This document shows, piece after piece, positions 52,645-60,449 of a DNA stretch of 64,000 nucleotides; within the stretch, counting starts at the first letter, position 1; each line of letters starts with the position of its first letter. The notes under the pieces were generated by a model that worked only from the letters and a program-made list of their open reading frames with translations, was not told the origin of the DNA and ran no database searches. Origin of the DNA: Methylacidiphilum infernorum V4 (GTDB lineage Bacteria > Verrucomicrobiota > Verrucomicrobiia > Methylacidiphilales > Methylacidiphilaceae); contig NC_010794.1 of the NCBI RefSeq assembly GCF_000019665.1, forward strand, positions 620,001 to 684,000, given 5' to 3'. A program made the translations under genes and the position numbers.

Positions 52645-52711
52645 CAATATACAAAGAGGCGGCTGGAACGCCACCGGAAAAATCACGCTCCAGGAACGGG
52701 TCCTTTGCAAT

Positions 52712-54664
52712 TTAGATTACTTTTTCATTTTTAAAAAAGCAAAAAGCCCTTTGCTTTTTGGAACTCCATTCTAGAAAAGAGACCCTATCCATTGGGGAAG
52801 AAGGGAGGTCGTGGTTTTCGGAGTTTTGAGGAGAATGTTTTAAGGCGGGGAAACGCAAAACCAGTTCCCTAGACAATTCTTCTTCGGCTTGCCTTAACTT
52901 GTAGTCGCGCATCATCGTGGTCATGGTTGTGATTCCCGCAATGGCCACATCGACAGGAGTGATGGCAGGAATAAAACGGTTGGATGTTCTCGTCCCGGAA
53001 GTAGTAAGAAGCCTGGTCCCTGAACGGGCAGAAACCAAATTGAGTCGCGCTCCCACTCTCCATGCCGCCCAAACGACAGAATAAAACCCTTCGTACTGGG
53101 TTACTTCTCCATAAAGGAGAAGATCTGCTGAAAGCCATTTCCCAAGAATCTTGGGCGAAATCCTAAGAAGGTCTTGCATCGTCGTAAGGCCATGAGCTTT
53201 CAAAAGAGTATCGATTTCACCAAGGTTCAATACCTCAAAATCCTTTTGAGCCAAGTAACTGGCAATGGTCCGGCGTAACCGATTACTCACCGTCCATCGC
53301 CAATTTTCCTTTTGGCTTTTTGTCTTGGGAAAAAGGGGAATGCGGTTGACAAGAAAATTGCCTCCCGTGGCTTGATCCGAGAAAGGAAGAATGGCAATTT
53401 TACCCCCGGCTTCACGAGGATAGTCGGGATGGACAACAATATCGGGTTTTTGTATATCCATCTCGATTAAACGGTCATATAAAGATTTTTTCCCATGAAT
53501 TTTTTCCCCGATCTCGGGAAGAAAAAACCTTTGGCTTGAAGCGGCACAAAGAAGATTAGAAGGCATTGCCTTTTGCTTCCCCACCGATTTTCCCTTGGGT
53601 TCTTCAATGGGGGCGAGGGCAAAGTCCGCTTTCCTAATTTCTCCCTTTTTTTCTGCTTGGTTGTTTTTGTTTGAAAGCTGAAAAGAAAAGCGTGGATGCT
53701 CGAGATTAGAGGGTAGTTTTTGACCGGGTTGTTGAGCGGAAAGAAAAAATCCTCTGTTTTCCTTGTCATCGTCCCATTGCCGATAAGAAGGAATAGGGCT
53801 ACTGGTCCTGGTATTTTCCTTGGACGGCGGTTTTTTGGAGGATACATGAGGGGACAGGCCGAGGCTTTTTTCTGCTTGGGGAAAGTAGGGGAGGGGTCTT
53901 CTTGTAGGGATTCTCAAGACTATTTCTCTTGCAATGTCCTCTTCAGCCCGCCTCAATACGACATCTCTTAAGTAGGTTGCATTGGTAGCTGAATTGATGA
54001 GCAGATCCGTGGGATTGAGAACAAAATCAAAACCGAGTTGATTCCTCGAACCTGAAGAATAAAACAACTGTTCTCCATTTTTCGTGGACAGCATCTGCAC
54101 GTCTGCAGCTATGCTATACCCGCAAATCACTCCCCCGTAATAACTTTCGTAATTTTTTACCACTCCATAAATCAACGCATCGGCATTAAGCCACGAGCCA
54201 AGGACTTGAGGAGAAATTTTTAGCAGATCTTCGCTGGTCTTGATCCCATGTTGTTTCAATACCTCATCGATTTTATCCAACCTGAGGGGGTAATATTCCC
54301 TTTGGGCGAGATTTCCGTAAATAAGCTTTCGAACCCTTTGGGCTCTTGTCCATCTGTATTTTTCCCTTGATAGAGGATCGCGCTGGCTCAAGGGGATTTT
54401 ATTGAGGTAATAATCTCCCTTGTCCTGATCAACAAAGGGCAGAACAGCGATCGTTCGCGGGGGGAGTTCATAGAAAAGAGAGCTTGCAGTACCCTGGATT
54501 TTTCCCGGATCCAAGTCTACGACATGGTCGTAGAGCGTTTTTTTTCCATGATGCAGAACGGCTTGCTCTTTGAGAAAAAGTTTTTGATCTTCAGGCGATG
54601 TTCGAATTCCAGAACATCCAAAACCTAAAAAAAGGATAAAAAACAGGCAAGCTGGATGGCGCAT
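52712..54664 (-). CDS. Lipoprotein with two tandem GNA1162/DUF799-like domains
   Basis: A 650-residue protein. Signal with lipobox LGFGCSG places lipidation at C17. Two copies of the same domain follow: about 60-260 (IAVLPFVDQD, LAQREYYPLRLDKIDEVLKQHG, SPQVLGSWLNADALIYGVV) and about 395-610 (IAILPFSDQA, LAQKDFEVLNLGEIDTLLKAHG, SPKILGKWLSADLLLYGEV). The layout matches GNA1162-type lipoproteins, usually one domain long and of unclear role. A low-complexity, proline- and serine-rich linker joins the halves. It precedes the HlyD-like gene by a few nt and may work with it at the envelope. Confidence 0.72.
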   Translation of the reverse strand: MRHPACLFFILFLGFGCSGIRTSPEDQKLFLKEQAVLHHGKKTLYDHVVDLDPGKIQGTASSLFYELPPRTIAVLPFVDQDKGDYYLNKIPLSQRDPLSREKYRWTRAQRVRKLIYGNLAQREYYPLRLDKIDEVLKQHGIKTSEDLLKISPQVLGSWLNADALIYGVVKNYESYYGGVICGYSIAADVQMLSTKNGEQLFYSSGSRNQLGFDFVLNPTDLLINSATNATYLRDVVLRRAEEDIAREIVLRIPTRRPLPYFPQAEKSLGLSPHVSSKKPPSKENTRTSSPIPSYRQWDDDKENRGFFLSAQQPGQKLPSNLEHPRFSFQLSNKNNQAEKKGEIRKADFALAPIEEPKGKSVGKQKAMPSNLLCAASSQRFFLPEIGEKIHGKKSLYDRLIEMDIQKPDIVVHPDYPREAGGKIAILPFSDQATGGNFLVNRIPLFPKTKSQKENWRWTVSNRLRRTIASYLAQKDFEVLNLGEIDTLLKAHGLTTMQDLLRISPKILGKWLSADLLLYGEVTQYEGFYSVVWAAWRVGARLNLVSARSGTRLLTTSGTRTSNRFIPAITPVDVAIAGITTMTTMMRDYKLRQAEEELSRELVLRFPALKHSPQNSENHDLPSSPMDRVSFLEWSSKKQRAFCFFKNEKVI

Positions 54665-54786
54665 AAGCCTTTAAAAGCTTATCCATTTTGCCTACAAGCT
54701 TTTGAAAAGCAAGAACAAAGAAAGAGAAGACCGGCAAGAAAAGTAAAAATTATTATGGGTAGGGAAAGCAAACCTTAAGGGGAAAA

Positions 54787-55434
54787 TTAATTTCTTTTAA
54801 TCGTAAAGGGCACTATCTTTTTGAAAAGGCTAGAAAAATTATGCCTTCCCAGTTCCTGCTTGAGCTTTTCCTCGCTCGTCACCCAATTGAGCATCACCAC
54901 CCTGCGGCGGCCTTCAAAGGGCAGGTGGCCATGGAAAGAATTATCGGACCTTTTAAAAGCGATTAATGAACCCCATTCAGGTGGAACTTCAGCCGCATAA
55001 TCGTTTATGTTTTTAGAACGCAGCAGCCGTAATCTGCCTCCTTGGGGCTCCCATTCTTCATTCAAGTAGACTAGTATAGTAACCAGTTTCCACTCCGAGT
55101 CGGTATGAATGTTGCCATCCCTGTCTTTTGAACACCACCCTCTGACTGTCGTCAAGATGGGCTTTCCTTCCAAGTCGATATTGAACTTTTCTTGAAGAAT
55201 TTCGGTTAGGGCATGACTTTCGAGTTCCTCGATAAAGGAAGAAAACGAGGGACCGTATTTCAGCTCAGAGAGAGAAAAAACACCAGGTTTTTGAATCTGG
55301 GGAAAATCCGCAAGCAACGATTCTTTATTTTCTCCTTTGACGAATTCTTTAACTATGAGATATTCGAAGGGTTCATGAGCTACTGGAGCGGAAGCTAGTT
55401 TTTCCAAGTTAATGTATTTCATAGCGGCAATCAT
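54787..55434 (-). CDS. 2-oxoglutarate/Fe(II)-dependent oxygenase family protein
   Basis: About 215 residues from ATG 55434; ATG 55422 is an alternative, and sequence further upstream belongs to the IS relic. A 2-His-1-carboxylate site is visible: HTD at 110-112 (NIHTDSEW) and a distal histidine at 168 or 170 (SFHGHLPF), with R177 placed to bind 2-oxoglutarate. The strand pattern VTILVYLNEEWEPQGGRLRLL fits prolyl 4-hydroxylase-like folds. Substrate unknown. It stands alone. Confidence 0.75.
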   Translation of the reverse strand: MIAAMKYINLEKLASAPVAHEPFEYLIVKEFVKGENKESLLADFPQIQKPGVFSLSELKYGPSFSSFIEELESHALTEILQEKFNIDLEGKPILTTVRGWCSKDRDGNIHTDSEWKLVTILVYLNEEWEPQGGRLRLLRSKNINDYAAEVPPEWGSLIAFKRSDNSFHGHLPFEGRRRVVMLNWVTSEEKLKQELGRHNFSSLFKKIVPFTIKRN

Positions 55435-55519
55435 TTTTTCCAAAAAAAATGAATTTTGCAATAATAATGTTCCTTTTCCCTTACTTTGATAAAACATCTG
55501 CAAGTTTGACGATGAAAGG

Positions 55520-55640
55520 GCTTGGCTGGTGCGGCACCGGGGAGCCGGTTGTTCGACCGATCCAAGGGGTGCGGCAAGGCCCGTGGCGGCAGAAAGGAAT
55601 CCTCCGCCTTCTGGTGCGGGGGAGGAGATTGATTCTGGCA
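55520..55640 (+). mobile_element. IS200/IS605-family 3'-end relic
   Basis: A GC-rich block in AT-rich surroundings. It ends in the imperfect hairpin at 55598-55629 (CCTCCGC paired with GCGG...GGAGG), the typical right end of IS200/IS605 elements. A short plus frame before it (WCGTGEPVVRPIQGVRQGPW) resembles the variable tail of TnpB proteins. No transposase or TnpB nuclease domain remains. It abuts the promoter of tRNA-Ser. Confidence 0.5.
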
Positions 55641-55650
55641 AAGATTAGTT

Positions 55651-55679
55651 TTGTAAGTTGTTTTTAAAAAGAATATAAT
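55651..55679 (+). promoter_or_regulatory. Sigma-70-type promoter of tRNA-Ser
   Basis: TTGTAA at 55651-55656 and TATAAT at 55674-55679 are 17 nt apart. Transcription would start near 55686, about 9 nt before the tRNA. Confidence 0.65.
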
Positions 55680-55694
55680 AAGGATCTGGCTTAT

Positions 55695-55783
55695 GGAGTC
55701 GTGGCCGAGTGGCTGAAGGCAGCGGTTTGCTAAACCGTTAGGGGACAAAAATCCCCTCGAGGGTTCGAATCCCTCCGACTCCG
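55695..55783 (+). tRNA. tRNA-Ser (GCT anticodon)
   Basis: A class II tRNA of 89 nt. Acceptor GGAGTCG/CGACTCC with discriminator G, D-arm GGCCGAGTGGCTGAAGGC, anticodon loop TTGCTAA, a long variable arm (GGGGACAAAAATCCCC) and T-loop GTTCGAAT. It reads AGC/AGU codons. No CCA is encoded. Confidence 0.96.
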
Positions 55784-55860
55784 CCCGTTATAAAGAATCA
55801 AGCTGACCTGAACCATTCATGGTTGCATGGCTTTCGGGACGTTGTTTATCTTCCGCTATT

Positions 55861-56331
55861 TTATTGACCTATGATTTCCAAGGGTTTTTTTCTTAAAAAG
55901 ATTTTACGTAGGGTGTCGTTTTTGTCTGAGAAAAGAAACCAAGCTTCGTAAACGTAGTGCGAGGCATCCTTATAGGTCCATTTTAAAACATGGGCAGGCT
56001 CCAAGTTGCTCTTGGATTGGGTATAAGCCCCGATGAATCCCGACATGATTCGGCCTCGGCGATAATGGATATCGATTACGTCGTATCGCTCGTAATCTTC
56101 GCCCATGATTTGAATCACCCGCTTTTGGGGCATTCCTTCTTCAAAATGGATATCCTTGACTTCCCAAGTTGACCAGGTGGATTGAACGAAAGGTGTTCCG
56201 TAGGGAGGTTGGTTCGTTTGCTCTTTTAAGTTGGATAACTGGGGATAATCGGGAAGAGGATAATAGATCTGGGAAAGGCCATTGAGGGCGCAATCCAAAA
56301 GGATGAATAAGATAAGGATCAAGGGATACAT
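55861..56331 (-). CDS. Exported hypothetical protein, 156 aa
   Basis: I do not recognise this protein. An N-terminal hydrophobic stretch (1-15, MYPLILILFILLDCA) is a signal peptide; LLDC could be a weak lipobox. The segment PQKRVIQIMGEDYERYD recalls the small BamE/SmpA-like fold, where a similar motif opens the second helix, but this is tentative. The rest is tyrosine- and charge-rich. It lies alone between tRNA-Ser and the FkbM gene. Confidence 0.62.
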   Translation of the reverse strand: MYPLILILFILLDCALNGLSQIYYPLPDYPQLSNLKEQTNQPPYGTPFVQSTWSTWEVKDIHFEEGMPQKRVIQIMGEDYERYDVIDIHYRRGRIMSGFIGAYTQSKSNLEPAHVLKWTYKDASHYVYEAWFLFSDKNDTLRKIFLRKKPLEIIGQ

Positions 56332-56696
56332 GGCATGAAAAAGTTGTTAACTAAAAGTAGCGTTTGTGAAATCGGAATGAAAGGACTAAGTGAGGCCCTT
56401 CCTTCCCGGCAATGAAAGGGAAGCTGGGATTTCCTTAATCCTTTTTATTATCCTTTTGCCGAACAGCTAGGGGATAAGCCAGCTTATTCTTTCAGGCTGA
56501 CCAAGAATACTGCCTTTAACAGTCTTTTTTTTAACAACAACTTGGAGCAGGGAAACCAAGAAAGTCTTCTTTGGAAAAATAGTCCACTTGTCTTTCTTTC
56601 CGCAATCAACAATGTGGATTTAACTTGTTCTTAAAAGAAAATTTCAATTGAACTCCTGCAATCAGAGGGGATAGATTGAAAACGAGTGGGTTATAA
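56332..56696. other. Intergenic region with a start-less open frame
   Basis: About 365 nt. A plus frame of 72 codons at 56416-56634 is open from just after a TGA but has no ATG. Its translation (KGSWDFLNPFYYPFAEQLGD, then AYSFRLTKNTAFNSLF) has protein-like composition and may be the remnant of a lost gene. Nothing else was recognised. Confidence 0.3.
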
Positions 56697-57491
56697 ATGG
56701 CCAATTTCTTATTATCCCAAGTCGTTGGATTATTGACAAAAATTACCCCTTCGGACTTCTTTCATCCAAACTCTGTAGGAGCTCGGCTCCTCCGCCCCAT
56801 TATTAATTCTGTTTTACCCTCGAAGTGGGCATGGTTAAAAGTTGTCTCTGGTCCCTGTCGAGGGATGTGGCTTCTCATTAATGTCAAGAACGATAAGAGT
56901 TTTATCCTGGGCAAAAGGGAAGAAAAATTGGTTGAGGCCTTGTGTCATGCTCTTCATCCTGGAGCCTCTTTCTGGGATATAGGGGCTTATAATGGATACT
57001 ATAGCCTGCTGGGGAGTAAGCTTGTAGGGCCTGCTGGGAAGGTTCTCGCCATCGAACCGGTGCCTGAGAATGCCCAAAGGCTTCGAGCGGCTGTAGAAAA
57101 AAACCAACTCAATAATATCCAGGTTGTGGAAATCGCCGTGAGCTCTTCTGAAGGGATAACGGCTATCAAAGCTTATGGTCGAACCTCCATCACAAAATCT
57201 AGGGAACTTATGCAGGGTTTAGCTGAGGATTTGATAGAGGTTCCTACAACGACAATGGCAAAGTTAATTGAACGCTTCGGGCCGCCTAATGTCGTAAAGA
57301 TAGACGTGGAAGGAATGGAAATCGATGTTTTGCGTGGAATGGATCCCGTTATGAGGGAAAGCAAGTCTCAATTCTTTATTGAGTTTCATTCAGAAGAATT
57401 GCTTTCCACTGAAAGGAAAATGCTTCCTCAATACGATTTCAAGCCCGTCGATCCACCCATACATTGGTGGCTTAGCCCTAACAATAAATAG
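56697..57491 (+). CDS. FkbM family methyltransferase
   Basis: A 264-residue, SAM-dependent methyltransferase. The SAM-binding block FWDIGAYNGYYSLLGSKLVGPAGKVLAIEPVPEN (about 98-130) and the FkbM-specific NVVKIDVEGMEIDVLRGM (about 199-216) followed by FFIEFH are present. Family members O-methylate sugars, polyketides or other small molecules. No signal or membrane anchor was seen. The substrate cannot be inferred because neighbours are unrelated. Confidence 0.88.
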   Translation: MANFLLSQVVGLLTKITPSDFFHPNSVGARLLRPIINSVLPSKWAWLKVVSGPCRGMWLLINVKNDKSFILGKREEKLVEALCHALHPGASFWDIGAYNGYYSLLGSKLVGPAGKVLAIEPVPENAQRLRAAVEKNQLNNIQVVEIAVSSSEGITAIKAYGRTSITKSRELMQGLAEDLIEVPTTTMAKLIERFGPPNVVKIDVEGMEIDVLRGMDPVMRESKSQFFIEFHSEELLSTERKMLPQYDFKPVDPPIHWWLSPNNK

Positions 57492-57676
57492 GATAGCCGG
57501 CCGAAAGTTCGTGGATGGCCCCACGCTCTTCGGCAAGTCTTCAACAAGAGAACAATTTTCATAGTTTTACCCATTAAAAAGCCTTGTCCAAGAGAGAATG
57601 GACTTTAAAGCAAGCTCTCCCCTTCCCAATCGACTTGGATCCTGGATCTTTTCTCATTGTTTCCCAGGGGAATTGG

Positions 57677-57714
57677 CTCAGCCCTTTTATTGTCAAGGGG
57701 TGAAAAAGGCTGAG
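57677..57714. repeat. Inverted repeat between FkbM gene and tRNA-Thr
   Basis: CTCAGCC at 57677-57683 pairs exactly with GGCTGAG at 57708-57714, and the adjoining TTTT/AAAA can extend the stem past a bulge. It lies downstream of both converging genes, so a bidirectional terminator is possible, although no long T tract follows. Confidence 0.5.
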
Positions 57715-57722
57715 ATAAAAAG

Positions 57723-57794
57723 AGCCGGCTGAGGGGATCGAACCCTCGACCCACGGTTTACAAAACCGTTGCTCTACCTCTGAGCTAAGCCGGC
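57723..57794 (-). tRNA. tRNA-Thr (TGT anticodon)
   Basis: A 72-nt class I tRNA on the minus strand. Acceptor GCCGGCT/AGCCGGC with discriminator T, D-arm TAGCTCAGAGGTAGAGCA, anticodon loop TTTGTAA, and T-loop GTTCGAT. It reads ACA and, by wobble, other ACN codons. No CCA is encoded. Confidence 0.96.
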
Positions 57795-57975
57795 TTCATG
57801 AGCCAAAAATATAGGATAGTTTTGACAATAAACAAAAAGTTTTCCAACGGGAAACGAGAAAATGGTTTTAAGAAAGTTTTTTCTGTTATTTATCCTTTTG
57901 ATACTTTAAAGAAGAGGACGAGAGAGGAAAAAAAGTTTCCTTAAGAGAAAATCCGTAGAGATAAAAAGAATAATA

Positions 57976-57991
57976 TGGTAAATTTCTTGCA
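57976..57991 (+). promoter_or_regulatory. Putative sigma-54 -24/-12 promoter of the FecR-like/SYLF pair
   Basis: TGGTAAATTTCTTGCA matches TGGYAYRNNNNTTGCW with one mismatch (A for Y at position 6) and the correct 12-nt spacing of GG and GC. Transcription would begin near 58003, 31 nt before the ATG at 58034. Confidence 0.5.
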
Positions 57992-58033
57992 ATTTTTACA
58001 TGATTAACAAACATAAAATTAAAAAAATTTTTT

Positions 58034-58588
58034 ATGAAAAGAATTTCGTTTTTGAAGAAAGTTTTCCTTTTGTTTTGTTTTGTTCCCCTGGCAAGCTATG
58101 CTGCTCAAATTACTTCCATTAGAGGAGGAGATCAAAACAGCGTAGTCACTACATACGGGATCCCTGTTCAAGAAGGAAGCACGATTAAAGTGGGGCAGGT
58201 GATTAAAACGGACTATTTTTCGGTGTGTACTATCGGTTGGAAGGACAGGGGAGAAGAAGCGACGGTGGATAGTTTATCGATCGTGACTTTGAAAAATGAA
58301 AATCCCGTCGTCTTTGAACTGGCTAGAGGAAAAATCGAATTTAGTTCTAAAGATTTTCAAGTGATTACAAAAGGGGGAACTTTTACCTCACAGACTTCAG
58401 GCAAGTTCTTTGCCGCTTATTCCTCCTCTGAACAGCAGTATGGAGCTGAACAAGGAGACGCCACTTTAGTATTAACTCCTAAAAACGAGACTTACCAGTT
58501 GCATTCCGGTGAAATGGTCTATGTTCGGGCAGATGGGACGGCCGAAAAAAGACCTATTACTCAAGACAAAAACCAAGATAAAAAATAG
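58034..58588 (+). CDS. Exported FecR-like protein
   Basis: A 184-residue protein. Residues 1-23 (MKRISFLKKVFLLFCFVPLASYA) are a clear signal peptide. The mature part follows the FecR beta-sandwich pattern: IPVQEGSTIKVGQVIKTDYFSVCTIGW, SIVTLKNENPVVFELARGKIEF, then VITKGGTFTSQTSGKFFAAYS. Unlike true FecR it has no N-terminal cytoplasmic part or membrane anchor, so it is probably a periplasmic or surface protein, not an anti-sigma factor. A sigma-54-type promoter lies upstream and a SYLF gene 77 nt downstream. Confidence 0.7.
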   Translation: MKRISFLKKVFLLFCFVPLASYAAQITSIRGGDQNSVVTTYGIPVQEGSTIKVGQVIKTDYFSVCTIGWKDRGEEATVDSLSIVTLKNENPVVFELARGKIEFSSKDFQVITKGGTFTSQTSGKFFAAYSSSEQQYGAEQGDATLVLTPKNETYQLHSGEMVYVRADGTAEKRPITQDKNQDKK

Positions 58589-58665
58589 AACTCCTCGCAC
58601 TTATAAAAAAAATATAAAGAGGTTGGCTTTAAAGAAAGTCTTTTGATGATCAAAGCATAAATCTT

Positions 58666-59349
58666 ATGAAAATCTTTTTTTCTCCTTTTTTTCGGTATTT
58701 TCCGGCTATCCTTTTTCTGTTCTTTTTGGGGATGACAAAATCCGTTTATGCCGCCTGGAATCTCAAGGAAATCGTTCACAACGGTTCAGCGGTCATTCAT
58801 CAATTTAAAGAAGAAGGGAAGATCCCCAAGTCGGTGTGGGAAAAAGCCAAGGGGGTGGCTTATCTGGAAGTGACCAAGGGGGGATTTGTCATCAGTGGGG
58901 AATACGGCAAGGGCTTTGTCGTTGTCCGGCTTCCTATTGGAGGATGGTCTGGTCCTTCGGCCATTTCTGTAAGTTCTGTAGGTGTAGGACTGCAGGTAGG
59001 AGGAGCAAAAACCGATTATGTCATTATTCTTAATTCCGAAAAAGCCATAAAGCAATTTTCTCGGGGGGGGAAGGTGCATTTGACCGGTGAAATGAGTGGG
59101 GTCGCCGGACCGGAGAGTGAAAGGGAGGCGTTGATCAAGCCCAGGAGTAATATTTATACTTACCGTTCCACCGAAGGGCTCTTTGGAGGAATTGCTCTTC
59201 AAGGAGTGGAGATCAGGGAGGAGCCGGAAGTCAATGAGCGGTATTACCACCAGGCGGTCAGTCCCTCCGAAATCTTTGCCGGACAGGTGCAACCCCCTAA
59301 GAGCGCCCAGAGTCTTATTGATACTCTAAACGAACCCTATCCCAAGTAA
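58666..59349 (+). CDS. SYLF-domain (Ysc84-like) lipid-binding protein, exported
   Basis: A 227-residue protein. The signal peptide covers about 1-29, ending VYAA. The SYLF/DUF500 pattern follows: IPKSVWEKAKGVAYLEVTKGGFVISGEYGKGFVVVRL, then GVGLQVGGAKTDYVIILNSEKAIKQF and STEGLFGGIALQGVEI. Bacterial members are periplasmic or outer-membrane associated, and eukaryotic Ysc84 binds phosphoinositides and actin. Its role here is unknown. It probably shares a transcript with the FecR-like gene. Confidence 0.88.
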   Translation: MKIFFSPFFRYFPAILFLFFLGMTKSVYAAWNLKEIVHNGSAVIHQFKEEGKIPKSVWEKAKGVAYLEVTKGGFVISGEYGKGFVVVRLPIGGWSGPSAISVSSVGVGLQVGGAKTDYVIILNSEKAIKQFSRGGKVHLTGEMSGVAGPESEREALIKPRSNIYTYRSTEGLFGGIALQGVEIREEPEVNERYYHQAVSPSEIFAGQVQPPKSAQSLIDTLNEPYPK

Positions 59350-59476
59350 TTTATTTTTGTTTTTTCCTAGGGGTATTTAAGACGAACCAGAGATTATTTT
59401 GTAGAAAATATCCCTATTTCCTTTTGGATAAAAATTTGTCATTACTCTTTTGTTTGAATTTTTTTCTTTTTAAAAA

Positions 59477-59494
59477 GTCGCTCAAAAAAGCGAC
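59477..59494 (+). terminator. Hairpin after the SYLF gene
   Basis: GTCGCT (59477-59482) pairs with AGCGAC (59489-59494) around a 6-nt loop; a short T run begins four nt later. It may end the SYLF transcript or be part of the leader of the following small gene. Confidence 0.35.
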
Positions 59495-59507
59495 CGCGTT
59501 TTGCTCC

Positions 59508-59663
59508 ATGAAAAAAAAAGAAGACAAAAGAAAAAAGGTCCAGGATAAAGATTCCTTTAATCAATCTACCAAAAAGGACAAAAAGGGATTAGAGTCTCCA
59601 AGAGAAGATAAGTTTGACAAGCTGGTACAACAGAATCTTTTTTACCAGAGACTTCATGAATAA
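59508..59663 (+). CDS. Small lysine-rich hypothetical protein, 51 aa
   Basis: ATG 59508 opens a 51-residue, highly charged product (MKKKEDKRKKVQDKDSF at the start, FDKLVQQNLFYQRLHE at the end). The less charged tail could form a helix. An upstream TTG at 59424 would add a hydrophobic stretch. No ribosome-binding site was seen, so the gene is uncertain. Function unknown. Confidence 0.4.
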   Translation: MKKKEDKRKKVQDKDSFNQSTKKDKKGLESPREDKFDKLVQQNLFYQRLHE

Positions 59664-59782
59664 AAATTTCTTCATCGTTGCGGAAAACTTTGCGTTCTGC
59701 CCATAAAACTTTAGAAAAATTTAAATATTTATCTTGTAGTTTTTTGTTTTACTTTTTCTTATTTTTAAGGTTTTAATATTAA

Positions 59783-60376
59783 ATGGCAGTCGGTTCTTCC
59801 TATTCTTTAAAGCAGGTTCAAAGAAGGCTTTTAAAATCAAAGGTCCTAGGGTTATTGCGTCAAAAAGATCGGTTGGATGCATCCATAGCCATTACCCATA
59901 GGCTTTGCAGTCATCCGGTCTGGCAGGATGCACAAGTAGTTGCCCTCTATTCTGCCCTTCCTTCTGAGCCCGATACCTCGGATATTTTTCGATTGGCTAA
60001 AGCGAGTAAAAAAACGGTGTTATTTCCACGGGTGGATAAAGATCATTTGAGCTTTTTCATCGTGGACAAAAAAGAGGACTTGGAAGAGAATTTTTTAAAT
60101 GTTTTAGAGCCTCGCCTGGGCTGTGTTGAAGCTTCGATACAAGATATCGATCTCATACTGATTCCTGGGGTGGGTTTTGATAGGCAAGGACATAGACTAG
60201 GTAGGGGATTAGGCTTCTACGATCGATGTCTTTCTCTTCTTTCTCCAAGGGCTTGCCGGATAGGCTTGTTTTTTTCTTTTCAAGAATTTCCAAAAATCTA
60301 TACGGAACCCCACGACCAAAGACTGGATCTTGTAATTACAGAAAAAGAACTGATCCGGACCTCTTCGAGCTGTTAA
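59783..60376 (+). CDS. 5-formyltetrahydrofolate cyclo-ligase
   Basis: A 197-residue protein. LYSALPSEPDTSDIF near residue 57 and the C-terminal signature ILIPGVGFDRQGHRLGRGLGFYDRCL (about 131-155) mark the MTHFS family. The enzyme uses ATP to convert 5-formyl-THF to methenyl-THF, returning the stored folate to one-carbon metabolism. 6S RNA often precedes this gene in proteobacteria; nothing resembling it was seen in the AT-rich 120-nt gap upstream. Confidence 0.92.
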   Translation: MAVGSSYSLKQVQRRLLKSKVLGLLRQKDRLDASIAITHRLCSHPVWQDAQVVALYSALPSEPDTSDIFRLAKASKKTVLFPRVDKDHLSFFIVDKKEDLEENFLNVLEPRLGCVEASIQDIDLILIPGVGFDRQGHRLGRGLGFYDRCLSLLSPRACRIGLFFSFQEFPKIYTEPHDQRLDLVITEKELIRTSSSC

Positions 60377-60449
60377 TTTTACCGTTTTCCCGGGGGATTC
60401 TCGTTTCTTGGGTTTGCATTGGCTTGCTTCTCCAAGCATAATGTAGATT

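Noticed and set aside
59664-59782. 6S RNA upstream of the 5-formyl-THF cyclo-ligase gene
   Set aside because: That linkage is known in proteobacteria, but the gap here is AT-rich, only about 120 nt long, and has no long paired stem with a central bubble.
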